NCBI RefSeq assembly: GCF_014203535.1
Contig: NZ_JACHJI010000009.1
Location: 62,001-126,000 of the forward strand
Length of the DNA stretch: 64,000 bases
From: Streptomyces griseomycini
GTDB taxonomy: Bacteria; Actinomycetota; Actinomycetes; Streptomycetales; Streptomycetaceae
Direction: 5' to 3'
Shown here: positions 15,057 to 23,187 of the stretch, piece after piece
Position numbering within the stretch: position 1 is the stretch's first letter
Layout: each line of letters starts with the position of its first letter
Notes under the pieces: model-generated
What the model saw: only the letters and a program-made list of their open reading frames with translations
The model's database searches: none
Told to the model about the DNA's origin: nothing
Translations under genes and position numbers: made by a program

Positions 15057-16024
15057 ACGACCACCCGTCGGTCAGCCCGGACGCCCGTACGCGCGTGCTG
15101 GCCGCCGTCGAGGCGCTGGGCTACCGCCCGAACGCCGTCGCCCGGTCGCTGCGCACCGACCAGACCCGCACCCTCGGGCTGGTCATCAGCGACGTCATGA
15201 ACCCGTACTTCACCGAGCTGGCCCGCTCCGTCGAGGAGGAGGCCCGCGCGCTCGGCTACAGCGTGATCATCGGCAACGCCGACGAGCGGCCCGACCTCCA
15301 GGACCACCACGTCACCACCCTGCTGGACCGGCGCATCGACGGACTGCTCGTCTCCCCCACCGACGGCGGCTCGCCGCGCATGCTGGACGCCGCCCGCGCG
15401 GGCACGCCGATGGTGTTCGTCGACCGGTGGATCCCGGGCGTGGACGTGCCGGTCGTACGGTCGGACGGGCAGGCGGCCGTGCGGGACCTCGTGACGCACC
15501 TGCACCGGCTCGGGCACCGGCGGCTGGCGATCATCGCGGGCCCGGCGGCCACCACGACCGGCCGGGAACGCGTGGACGCCTTCCGCGCGGCGCTGCGCGA
15601 GCACGGACTGGAACTCCCCGAGGCCTACATCGGCCAGGGCGACTTCCAGGCCGAGAGCGGGCGCCGGGTCACCGAGGGGTTCCTCGACCTGCCCGAGCCG
15701 CCCGAGGTGGTCTTCGCCGCCGACAACCTGATGGCGCTCGGCGCGCTGGACGCCGTCCGCGCGCGCGGGCTGCGGGTGCCCGACGACATCGCGCTGGCCG
15801 CGTTCGACGACATCCGCTGGTTCGTGCACACCGACCCTCCGGTCACCGCGATCGCCCAGCCCACGGGTGAGCTGGGGCGGGCCGCCGTGCGCGCGCTGGT
15901 CGACCGCGTCGAGGGCCGGCCCGGCGAGTCCGTCACCCTCCCCGCCCGGCTCGTCGTCCGCCGCTCGTGCGGCGAGCCGGATCCCGCACCACCCCCGTCC
16001 CCCGTACGAAGGAGTACGTCGTGA
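14990..16024 (+). CDS. rbsR: LacI family regulator of the ribose-type operon
   Basis: A 344-residue repressor. The N-terminal LacI helix-turn-helix reads IKDVAAAAGLSVATVSRVLN (about 4-23), followed by the hinge helix GYRPNAVARSLRT. The periplasmic-binding-protein-like core has LGLVISDVMNPYFTEL, DGLLVSPTD, HRRLAIIAGP and IALAAFDDIRWF. It should bind a pentose or phospho-sugar and release the paired operators just upstream of its start. ATG 14990 is chosen because GAGGAGG lies 11 bases before it. The stop overlaps the next GTG (GTGA). That rbsA, rbsCB, rbsK and rbsD follow makes ribose or a related pentose the likely effector; this is inference. Confidence 0.9.
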   Translation: MASIKDVAAAAGLSVATVSRVLNDHPSVSPDARTRVLAAVEALGYRPNAVARSLRTDQTRTLGLVISDVMNPYFTELARSVEEEARALGYSVIIGNADERPDLQDHHVTTLLDRRIDGLLVSPTDGGSPRMLDAARAGTPMVFVDRWIPGVDVPVVRSDGQAAVRDLVTHLHRLGHRRLAIIAGPAATTTGRERVDAFRAALREHGLELPEAYIGQGDFQAESGRRVTEGFLDLPEPPEVVFAADNLMALGALDAVRARGLRVPDDIALAAFDDIRWFVHTDPPVTAIAQPTGELGRAAVRALVDRVEGRPGESVTLPARLVVRRSCGEPDPAPPPSPVRRSTS

Positions 16025-17586
16025 GCGACCCGGACGAGTTGCTGCGCATCGAGGGCATCCGCAAGACCTTCCCGGGCGTGGTCGCCCTCGACGGCGTCGA
16101 CTTCGACCTGCGCCGGGGCGAGGTGCACGTGCTGCTCGGCGAGAACGGCGCGGGCAAGAGCACCCTGATCAAGATGCTCTCCGGCGCCTACACGCCCGAC
16201 GCCGGCCGGATCCTGGCCGGCGGCGAGGAGGTGCGCATCGACGGTGCGCAGGACTCCGAGCGGCTCGGGATCGCCACCATCTACCAGGAGTTCAACCTCG
16301 TCCCCGACCTGACGGTCGCCGAGAACATCTTCCTGGGGCGGCAGCCGCGCCGCTTCGGGATGATCGACCGGAAGACGATGGAGGCCGAGGCCGCCGTCCT
16401 CCTGGAGCGCGTCGGCGTCAACGTCCCGCCCCGCGCGCGGGTGCGCGAACTGGGCATCGCGCGCCTGCAGATGGTCGAGATCGCCAAGGCCCTCAGCCTG
16501 GACGCGCGCGTGCTGATCATGGACGAGCCGACCGCCGTGCTGACCTCCGAGGAGGTCGAGAAGCTGTTCGCCATCGTGCGCAGGCTGCGCGAGGACGGCG
16601 TCGGCATCGTGTTCATCACGCACCACCTGGAGGAGATCGCCGCCCTGGGCGACCGCGTCACCGTCATCCGGGACGGCCGCAGCGTCGGGCAGGTGCCCGC
16701 CTCCACGCCCGAGGACGAGCTCGTCCGGCTCATGGTCGGGCGGTCGATCGAGCAGCAGTACCCGCGGATGCGGCCGGAGACCGGCGAGGCGCTGCTGCGG
16801 GTCGAGGGACTCACCCGCGACGGCGTGTTCCACGACGTGAGCTTCGAGGTGCACGCCGGGGAGGTGGTCGGCATCGCGGGCCTGGTCGGGGCCGGCCGCA
16901 CCGAGGTCGTGCGGGCCGTGTTCGGCGCCGACCCCTACGACCGGGGGAGCGTGGAGGTCGCGGGCGGCGCGCTGCGCCGCCACGACGTGAACGCCGCCAT
17001 GGCGGCGGGCATCGGGCTGGTCCCCGAGGACCGCAAGGGCCAGGGACTCGTCCTGGACGCCTCCGTCGAGGAGAACCTCGGGCTGGTCACCCTCCGGTCC
17101 GCCACCCGCGCGGGGCTCGTCGACCTCAAGGGGCAGCGCGCGGCGGCGGCCCGGATCGCCGAACAGCTCGGCGTGCGGATGGCGGGCCTCGGGCAGCACG
17201 TGCGCACGCTCTCCGGCGGCAACCAGCAGAAGGTCGTCATCGGCAAGTGGCTGCTGGCGGACACCAAGGTGCTCATCCTCGACGAGCCCACGCGCGGCAT
17301 CGACGTCGGCGCCAAGGTCGAGATCTACCAGCTCGTCAACGAGCTCACCGCCGCCGGCGCCGCCGTCCTGATGATCTCCAGCGACCTGCCCGAGGTGCTC
17401 GGCATGAGCGACCGGGTGCTGGTGATGGCCCAGGGGCGGATCGCGGGCGAGCTCCCCGCCGAACAGGCGACCCAGGACGCCGTGATGGCGCTCGCCGTCG
17501 GCACCCCCGCCGACACCACCGACACCGCCGACACCGACGACACCGACGACGGCACGACCGACAAGGAGGCCCCCCGTGGCCGCTGA
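16021..17586 (+). CDS. rbsA: Ribose-type sugar ABC transporter ATPase with two nucleotide-binding domains
   Basis: A 521-residue ATPase of the CUT2 family. NBD1: Walker A GENGAGKST (about 38-46), YQEFNLVPDLTV Q-loop, LIMDEPTAVL Walker B. NBD2: GLVGAGRTEVV in place of Walker A, as is normal for the second half of RbsA/MglA, then LSGGNQQKVVIGKWL and LILDEPTRGID. It energises uptake through the adjacent permease. GTG 16021 has AAGGAG 7 bases upstream and overlaps the lacI stop. The C-terminal 25 residues are an odd Thr/Asp repeat (TDTADTDDTDDGTTD) from a GAC-ACC-rich tract at about 17510-17563. The stop overlaps the permease start by 11 bases. Confidence 0.93.
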   Translation: MSDPDELLRIEGIRKTFPGVVALDGVDFDLRRGEVHVLLGENGAGKSTLIKMLSGAYTPDAGRILAGGEEVRIDGAQDSERLGIATIYQEFNLVPDLTVAENIFLGRQPRRFGMIDRKTMEAEAAVLLERVGVNVPPRARVRELGIARLQMVEIAKALSLDARVLIMDEPTAVLTSEEVEKLFAIVRRLREDGVGIVFITHHLEEIAALGDRVTVIRDGRSVGQVPASTPEDELVRLMVGRSIEQQYPRMRPETGEALLRVEGLTRDGVFHDVSFEVHAGEVVGIAGLVGAGRTEVVRAVFGADPYDRGSVEVAGGALRRHDVNAAMAAGIGLVPEDRKGQGLVLDASVEENLGLVTLRSATRAGLVDLKGQRAAAARIAEQLGVRMAGLGQHVRTLSGGNQQKVVIGKWLLADTKVLILDEPTRGIDVGAKVEIYQLVNELTAAGAAVLMISSDLPEVLGMSDRVLVMAQGRIAGELPAEQATQDAVMALAVGTPADTTDTADTDDTDDGTTDKEAPRGR

Positions 17587-19534
17587 CACGCTCAAGAGCT
17601 CGACGGGCGCGGGTGGCGCCTCGGGCGGCGGCCTGCGCCGCCTGCTCCTCGACAACGGGGCGCTCACCGCGCTCATCGTCCTGGTCATCGCCATGTCGGC
17701 GCTGTCCGGCGACTTCCTGACGGCCGACAACCTGCTCAACATCGGTGTGCAGGCGGCGGTCACCGCGATCCTCGCCTTCGGCGTCACCTTCGTGATCGTC
17801 TCCGCGGGCATCGACCTGTCGGTCGGCTCGGTCGCCGCCCTCTCGGCCACCGTGCTGGCCTGGAGCGCCACCTCACAGGGCGTCCCGGTCGTCCTCGCGG
17901 TGCTCCTGGCCGTCGCCACCGGCATCGCCTGCGGCCTGGTCAACGGCTTCCTGGTCTCGTACGGGAAACTGCCGTCGTTCATCGCGACGCTGGCCATGCT
18001 GTCGGTGGCGCGCGGTCTGTCCCTGGTGATCTCGCAGGGCTCCCCGATCGCCTTCCCGGACTCCGTCTCGCACCTCGGCGACACCCTCGGCGGCTGGCTG
18101 CCGGTACCGGTGCTGGTGATGGTCGCCCTGGGGCTGCTCACGGCGTTCGTCCTGGGCCGGACGTACATCGGCCGCTCCATGTACGCCATCGGCGGCAACG
18201 AGGAGGCGGCCCGGCTGTCCGGGCTGCGGGTGAAGAAGCAGAAGCTCGCCATCTACGCGCTGTCCGGCCTGTTCGCCGCCGCCGCGGGCATCGTGCTCGC
18301 CGCCCGGCTGTCCTCCGCGCAGCCGCAGGCCGCGCAGGGCTACGAGCTGGACGCGATCGCCGCGGTCGTCATCGGCGGCGCCTCGCTGGCGGGCGGCACC
18401 GGCAAGGCGTCCGGGACGCTGATCGGCGCGCTGATCCTGGCGGTGCTGCGCAACGGCCTGAACCTGCTGTCGGTGTCGGCGTTCTGGCAGCAGGTCGTCA
18501 TCGGCGTCGTGATCGCGCTGGCGGTGCTCCTCGACACGCTGCGCCGCAAGGCGGGGGCCACCCCGGCGGCGGCCGGCACGTCCGGCGGGGGGAACCGCGG
18601 GAAGCAGGCGGCGACCTACGTCCTGGCCGCGGTGGTCGCGGCGGCGGTCGTCGGCGCGATGTCCTTCCTGCACAACGGCTCCCCGGCGGCGAGGAACGAG
18701 AGGATCGGCCTGTCCCTGTCGACCCTGAACAACCCGTTCTTCGTGCAGATCCGGGACGGCGCGGAGGCTGAGGCGAAGAAGCGGGGCGTGGACCTGACCG
18801 TCACGGACGCGCAGAACGACGCCTCCCAGCAGGCCAACCACCTGCAGAACTTCACCAGCGGGAGCCTCGGCGCGATCGTCGTCAACCCGGTGGACTCGGA
18901 CGCGGCCGGCCCCTCGGTGCGCTCCGCCAACAACTCCGACATCCCCGTGATCGCCGTGGACCGGGGCGTCAACGGGGCCGAGACGGCCGCCCTGGTCGCC
19001 TCCGACAACGTCGCCGGCGGCCGGCTGGGCGCGAAGGCGCTCGCCGAGAAGCTGGGCGGCGAGGGCACCATCGTGATCCTCCAGGGCCAGGCCGGCACCT
19101 CCGCCAGCCGGGAGCGCGGCGCGGGCTTCGCCGAGGGCCTGAAGGACTACCCGGGCATCGAGGTGGTCGCCAAGCAGCCCGCCGACTTCGACCGCACCAA
19201 GGGCCTCGACGTGATGACCAACCTGCTCCAGGCCCACCCGGACGTCGACGGCGTGTTCGCCGAGAACGACGAGATGGCGCTCGGCGCGATCAAGGCGCTC
19301 GGCTCCAAGGCCGGCAAGTCGGTCCAGGTCGTCGGGTTCGACGGCACGCCGGACGGCCTCAGGGCGGTCCAGGAGGGCACGCTGTACGCGTCCGTCGCGC
19401 AGGTGCCGAGGGAACTCGGCAGGATCGCGGTGGACAACGCGCTGCGCGCGGCGGAGGGCGAGAAGGTCAGCGAGACGGTGAAGGTCCCGGTGAAGGTGGT
19501 CACGAAGGAGAACGTGGCCGGCTTCGGCGGCTGA
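17576..19534 (+). CDS. rbsCB: Fused sugar ABC permease and substrate-binding protein (RbsC-RbsB)
   Basis: A 652-residue fusion. Residues about 25-325 are a CUT2 permease: ten or so transmembrane helices with FGVTFVIVSAGIDLSVGS, the NGFLVSYGKLPSFIATL loop and AVVIGGASLAGGTG. A Gly/Thr linker leads to another membrane helix at about 347-366. Residues about 375-652 are a type-I sugar-binding protein: IGLSLSTLNNPFFVQIRDGA, NPVDSDAAGP, IPVIAVDRGVN, TIVILQGQAGTSASRERG and VDGVFAENDEMALGAI. The binding protein is therefore tethered to its own permease, and no lipoprotein or free binding protein is in the operon. Known in S. coelicolor-type genomes but rare elsewhere. GTG start, coupled to rbsA. Confidence 0.92.
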   Translation: MAADTLKSSTGAGGASGGGLRRLLLDNGALTALIVLVIAMSALSGDFLTADNLLNIGVQAAVTAILAFGVTFVIVSAGIDLSVGSVAALSATVLAWSATSQGVPVVLAVLLAVATGIACGLVNGFLVSYGKLPSFIATLAMLSVARGLSLVISQGSPIAFPDSVSHLGDTLGGWLPVPVLVMVALGLLTAFVLGRTYIGRSMYAIGGNEEAARLSGLRVKKQKLAIYALSGLFAAAAGIVLAARLSSAQPQAAQGYELDAIAAVVIGGASLAGGTGKASGTLIGALILAVLRNGLNLLSVSAFWQQVVIGVVIALAVLLDTLRRKAGATPAAAGTSGGGNRGKQAATYVLAAVVAAAVVGAMSFLHNGSPAARNERIGLSLSTLNNPFFVQIRDGAEAEAKKRGVDLTVTDAQNDASQQANHLQNFTSGSLGAIVVNPVDSDAAGPSVRSANNSDIPVIAVDRGVNGAETAALVASDNVAGGRLGAKALAEKLGGEGTIVILQGQAGTSASRERGAGFAEGLKDYPGIEVVAKQPADFDRTKGLDVMTNLLQAHPDVDGVFAENDEMALGAIKALGSKAGKSVQVVGFDGTPDGLRAVQEGTLYASVAQVPRELGRIAVDNALRAAEGEKVSETVKVPVKVVTKENVAGFGG

Positions 19535-19550
19535 CACCGGCGACAGGACC

Positions 19551-19583
19551 GGGGGCGGGCGGTCACGGCGACCGCCCGCCCCC
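19551..19583 (+). terminator. Strong intra-operon hairpin between rbsCB and rbsK
   Basis: A perfect 14-bp stem (GGGGGCGGGCGGTC and its complement) with a 5-base loop, 16 bases after the rbsCB stop. There is no T run. It probably protects the upstream mRNA or partly terminates, lowering rbsK/rbsD output. Confidence 0.6.
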
Positions 19584-19609
19584 GCACGATTCACGTGGGG
19601 AGCCACTTC

Positions 19610-20512
19610 ATGAACGACTACGACCTCCTGGTCGTCGGATCGGCCAACGCCGACCTGGTGATCGGCGTCGAGCGCCGGCCGGGCGCCGGGGAGACGGTGC
19701 TGGGCTCCGACCTGGCCGTCCACCCGGGCGGCAAGGGAGCGAACCAGGCGGTCGCGGCCGCCCGGCTCGGGGCCCGTACGGCCCTGCTGGCCCGGGTCGG
19801 CGACGACGGGCACGGGCGGCTGCTGCTGGACTCGCAGCGGGCGGCCGGGGTGGACACGGTGGGCGTGCTGGTGGGCGGGGCGCCGACCGGGGTCGCGCTG
19901 ATCACCGTGGACCCGTCGGGGGACAACAGCATCGTCGTCTCACCGGGCGCCAACGGCCGGCTGGCGCCGGCGGACGTGCGCGCGGCGGCGAGCCTCTTCC
20001 ACGCCTCCCGGGTGGTCTCCGCGCAGCTGGAGATCCCGCTGGAGACGGTGGTGGAGGTGGTGCGGAACCTGGCTCCGGGCAGCCGGTTCGTGCTGAACCC
20101 CTCGCCGCCGCGCCCGCTGCCGTCCGAGGTGCTGGCGGCCTGCGACCCGCTGATCGTCAACGAGCACGAGGCCAGGGTGATCCTGGGCGAGGCGCGCGGG
20201 GGCGAGGAGCCGGAGGACTGGGCGCGGCTGCTGCTGGCGAAGGGCCCGCGCTCGGTGGTGGTGACGCTGGGCGGGGAGGGCGCCCTGGTGGCCTCGTCGG
20301 ACGGGGTCTCGCGCGTGGCGTCCGTGAAGGTGCGCGCCGTGGACACCACCGGTGCGGGTGACGCGTTCACCGCCGCGCTGGCCTGGCGGCTCGGCGCGGG
20401 CGCGTCCCTGGCCGAGGCGGCGGCGTACGCGGCCCGGGTCGGGGCGGCGACCGTCACCAAGGAGGGCGCGCAGGCCTCCTTCCCGACCGCGCAGGAGGTC
20501 GCGGCGCTGTGA
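19610..20512 (+). CDS. rbsK: Ribokinase
   Basis: A 300-residue PfkB-family kinase that phosphorylates ribose (or a similar pentose) at O5 for entry into the pentose phosphate pathway. The substrate side shows VVGSANADLVIGVERRPGAGE and the HPGGKGANQAVAAARLG motif. The catalytic ATP-side signature is VDTTGAGDAFTAALAW (about 243-258), with Asp as the base. ATG 19610 is preceded by GGGGAG 7 bases away; an ATG-like start 5 codons earlier lies upstream of that site. The stop shares GTGA with rbsD. Its place in the operon supports ribose as the sugar. Confidence 0.92.
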   Translation: MNDYDLLVVGSANADLVIGVERRPGAGETVLGSDLAVHPGGKGANQAVAAARLGARTALLARVGDDGHGRLLLDSQRAAGVDTVGVLVGGAPTGVALITVDPSGDNSIVVSPGANGRLAPADVRAAASLFHASRVVSAQLEIPLETVVEVVRNLAPGSRFVLNPSPPRPLPSEVLAACDPLIVNEHEARVILGEARGGEEPEDWARLLLAKGPRSVVVTLGGEGALVASSDGVSRVASVKVRAVDTTGAGDAFTAALAWRLGAGASLAEAAAYAARVGAATVTKEGAQASFPTAQEVAAL

Positions 20513-20898
20513 AGAAGCGCGGAATCCTCAACCGCCACCTCTCCGGCGCGCTGGCCGGGCTCGGGCACGGCGACGGGGTGGTGGTGTGCGACGTCGGCCT
20601 GCCGGTACCCGACGGGCCGCAGGTGGTGGACCTGGCCTTCCGGGCCGGGGTGCCGTCCTTCGCCGAGGTGGTCGAAGGGCTGCTGGAGGAGCTGGTGGTC
20701 GAGGGCGCCACGGCGGCGGCCGAGGTGCGGCAGGCCAATCCGGCGGCGGCGGACCTGCTGGCGGGGCACTTCCCCGGGCTGGAGCTGGTGCCGCACGAGC
20801 GGCTCAAGGAGCTGACGGCCGGCGCGCGGCTCGTCGTCCGCACCGGCGAGGCACGGCCGTACGCGAACGTGCTGCTGCGCTGCGGCGTCTTCTTCTGA
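20509..20898 (+). CDS. rbsD: D-ribose pyranase
   Basis: A 129-residue RbsD/FucU-fold protein that interconverts the pyranose and furanose forms of ribose before phosphorylation. Conserved features: KRGILNRHLSGALAGLGHGD at the start with the catalytic His in the GHGD motif, DVGLPVPDG, and the C-terminal RTGEARPYANVLLRCGVFF. The GTG start lies within the rbsK stop (GTGA), so translation is coupled. It ends the operon; a terminator follows at 20912. Confidence 0.94.
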   Translation: MKKRGILNRHLSGALAGLGHGDGVVVCDVGLPVPDGPQVVDLAFRAGVPSFAEVVEGLLEELVVEGATAAAEVRQANPAAADLLAGHFPGLELVPHERLKELTAGARLVVRTGEARPYANVLLRCGVFF

Positions 20899-20911
20899 AA
20901 CCCTGAAACTT

Positions 20912-20944
20912 CGAGGGGGCCGGTCCGTCGACCGGGCCCCCTCG
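20912..20944 (+). terminator. rbs operon terminator
   Basis: CGAGGGGGCC and GGGCCCCCTCG arms with GGT/ACC inner pairing and a one-base bulge, loop CCGTCG, 14 bases after rbsD, followed by GTTCCCTCC. Confidence 0.75.
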
Positions 20945-21128
20945 GTTCCCTCCCCCGTCAGAACCCCTCAAGCCCCCCCGGGTCCCCCTCCAGAAGTCCT
21001 GACGCACAGTACGACCGGCGAAGTGCGCGGAGGGTTGCACGGTCTCTCCGGATTTTTTCCGGCCCGGTTCCCTACGATGTCCTCCGGGCAGGAAACAGCC
21101 GTCCGGTACGCGTGGAGGGCCGTGGGCG

Positions 21129-22109
21129 ATGCTGGTGCAGGAGTTCCGGACCGAGACCGTGCCGCCCGCCGAGCGGTGGGACCTGTGGCAGGACGTCGCC
21201 ACCCGGACGCACGTCCCCAACCTGCTGCGCAGTGAGCGCAGCGACGACTTCCGGGCCGTGATGCGGGTCCTGCCGCTCGGCGAGCTGCAGATCGCCGAGC
21301 TGGACCTGCCGCAGCTGGACACCGTGCGCACCCCGCGGACCATCCGGCGGTTCGACCCCGAGGTCTACCAGATCAACTGTCATCTCACCGGCGACGGCGG
21401 GATGGCGCAGGACGGCAAGGAGTCGGTGTTCGGGGCGGGTCACCTCATGGTGGCCGACAGCAGCCTCCCCTACGACGTCCGGATCAACAGGACGTCGGAG
21501 CGGTCCACCACGGTGGTCGTCAGCGTTCCCCGGGCCCGGTTACCGCTGCCGCCCCGCGCGGTCCGGCGGCTGCTGGCCGTGCCGGTCCCGGTGGACCGGG
21601 GCATGGGCGGCACGCTGTACCGCTGGCTGGCCGACACCGCCCGGCGGGCCGACGAGTTCACGCAGGACGACGCACCCGCGCTGGCCTCGGTGACCACGGA
21701 CCTGCTCGCCTCCGTGCTCGGCGGCTGCCTGGACTCCGAGGACGCGCTGCCCCCGGAGTCCCGCCGGAGGGCCCTGCACGCCCGGATCCGGGACTTCATC
21801 GACCGGAACCTGGGCGACCCGTCGCTGTCCCCGGCCACCGTCGCGGCGGCGCACGGCATCTCGGTGCGCCACCTGCAGCAGCTGTTCGCGGCGGAGGGGG
21901 AGGCCCCGGCCGGCTGGATCCGCCGCCGCCGCCTGGAGCGCTGCCGCCGCGACCTCGCCGACCCCCGGCTGCGGGGCCGCTCCGTCCGGTCCATCGCCGC
22001 GCGGTGGGGCTTCACCGACCCGGCCACCTTCAGCCGCGTCTTCCGCCGCGCGTACGGGATGACGCCGACGGACCACCGGCACCACCACACGGGCCGGTAC
22101 CCCCCGTGA
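21129..22109 (+). CDS. AraC family transcriptional regulator
   Basis: A 326-residue regulator. Residues about 20-190 match an AraC-type ligand-binding cupin-like domain (AraC_binding_2 type). The two-helix-turn-helix DNA-binding domain fills the C-terminus: LSPATVAAAHGISVRHLQQL (about 235-254) and SVRSIAARWGFTDPATFSRV (about 282-301), then FRRAYGMTPTDHR. Start ATG 21129 has GGAGGG 11 bases upstream. It stands alone between the rbs terminator and a convergent operon, so its target is not visible. A small hairpin CCGGA-T5-TCCGG at 21048-21062 lies in its leader. Confidence 0.88.
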   Translation: MLVQEFRTETVPPAERWDLWQDVATRTHVPNLLRSERSDDFRAVMRVLPLGELQIAELDLPQLDTVRTPRTIRRFDPEVYQINCHLTGDGGMAQDGKESVFGAGHLMVADSSLPYDVRINRTSERSTTVVVSVPRARLPLPPRAVRRLLAVPVPVDRGMGGTLYRWLADTARRADEFTQDDAPALASVTTDLLASVLGGCLDSEDALPPESRRRALHARIRDFIDRNLGDPSLSPATVAAAHGISVRHLQQLFAAEGEAPAGWIRRRRLERCRRDLADPRLRGRSVRSIAARWGFTDPATFSRVFRRAYGMTPTDHRHHHTGRYPP

Positions 22110-22235
22110 CGCCGGGTCCTGCGGGAATCGACAAGATCCCTGCACGGACCGTCAAGGATGCGGACGCCCGGGTGCCGCATGCTGGTGCGCGTGCACAGTG
22201 GGGGCTGTGCACCGCGGGGAACAGGGGGGAAGCAT

Positions 22236-22279
22236 CGTGCGGTGCCGGCGAACGTCGGCGTCCGGTCCGGCACCGCACG
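22236..22279. terminator. Bidirectional terminator between araC-type gene and the isomerase operon
   Basis: Perfect 13-bp stem, CGTGCGGTGCCGG (22236-22248) with its complement (22267-22279) and an 18-base loop, midway between two convergent genes. Confidence 0.65.
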
Positions 22280-22353
22280 GCTTGCGCTCCGTACGCACGG
22301 GCCTCCGCACAGGCCTCCGTACGGGCGCCTCCCGGGGGCTCTCCGCGCGGTCG

Positions 22354-23187
22354 CTACGCCGCGTGCTCCACGAACCGCGCCGCCGTCTCGGCGAGCACCT
22401 CGCGCCCGTCCCGGGCCCACAGCGCGTCGTTGAACAGCTCGACCTCGATGGCGCCGGTGTACCCGGCGGCCTCCACGCACCCCTTCCACTCCCGCATGTC
22501 GATCGCGCCGTCGCCGATCTGGCCGCGGCCGTTGAGGACGCCCTCGGGCAGCGGGGTGGTCCAGTCGGCGAGCTGGAAGGTGTGGATGCGGCCCTGGGCG
22601 CCCGCGCGGGCGATCTGCGCGGGCGCGGTGTCGTCCCACCAGATGTGGTACGTGTCGACGGTGACGCCGACCTGGTGGGCGGGGAAGCGCTCGGCGAGGT
22701 CGAGGGCCTGGGCGAGGGTGGAGACCACGCAGCGGTCGGAGGCGAACATGGGGTGGAGGGGCTCGATGGCCAGTCTCACCCCGTGCTCCTCGGCGTAGGG
22801 GCCGAGTTCGGTGAGCGCGTCCGCGATGCGTTCCCGGGCGCCGCGCAGGTCCTTGGAGCCGGCCGGCAGGCCGCCCGAGACCAGGACCAGGGTGTCGGTG
22901 CCGAGCGTGGCCGCCTCGTCGACGGCTCGGCGGTTGTCGGCCAGGGCGGCGGCCCGCTCGCCGGGGTCGACGGCGGTGAGGAAGCCGCCCCGGCACAGGG
23001 TGGTCACCGCCAGGCCCGCGTCGCGCACGAGCTCGGCCGCCTCCTCGACGCCGTACGCCTGGACGGGCTCGCGCCACAGGCCCACGCCCGGGACGCCCAG
23101 GTCCCGGCAGGCGGCGACGAGGTCCGGCAGCGACAGCTGCCTGACCGTCATCTGGTTGATGCTGAAGCGCGCGAGGTCGGCGGTCAC
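22354..23187 (-). CDS. Sugar phosphate isomerase/epimerase (AP-endonuclease-2-like TIM barrel)
   Basis: A 277-residue xylose-isomerase-like TIM barrel of the IolE/IolI/hydroxypyruvate-isomerase group. Features: FSINQMTVRQLSLPDLV, LVLVSGGLPAGSKD, VRLAIEPLHPMFASDRC (metal-binding Glu and His), VGVTVDTYHIWWD (metal-binding Asp/His) and a final IEVELFNDALW. It probably isomerises or dehydrates a keto-sugar or inositol derivative. The GTG start overlaps the stop of the preceding gene (GTGA), so it is translated with the DUF993 gene. Last gene of a three-gene leftward operon. Exact substrate not readable. Confidence 0.88.
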   Translation of the reverse strand: MTADLARFSINQMTVRQLSLPDLVAACRDLGVPGVGLWREPVQAYGVEEAAELVRDAGLAVTTLCRGGFLTAVDPGERAAALADNRRAVDEAATLGTDTLVLVSGGLPAGSKDLRGARERIADALTELGPYAEEHGVRLAIEPLHPMFASDRCVVSTLAQALDLAERFPAHQVGVTVDTYHIWWDDTAPAQIARAGAQGRIHTFQLADWTTPLPEGVLNGRGQIGDGAIDMREWKGCVEAAGYTGAIEVELFNDALWARDGREVLAETAARFVEHAA

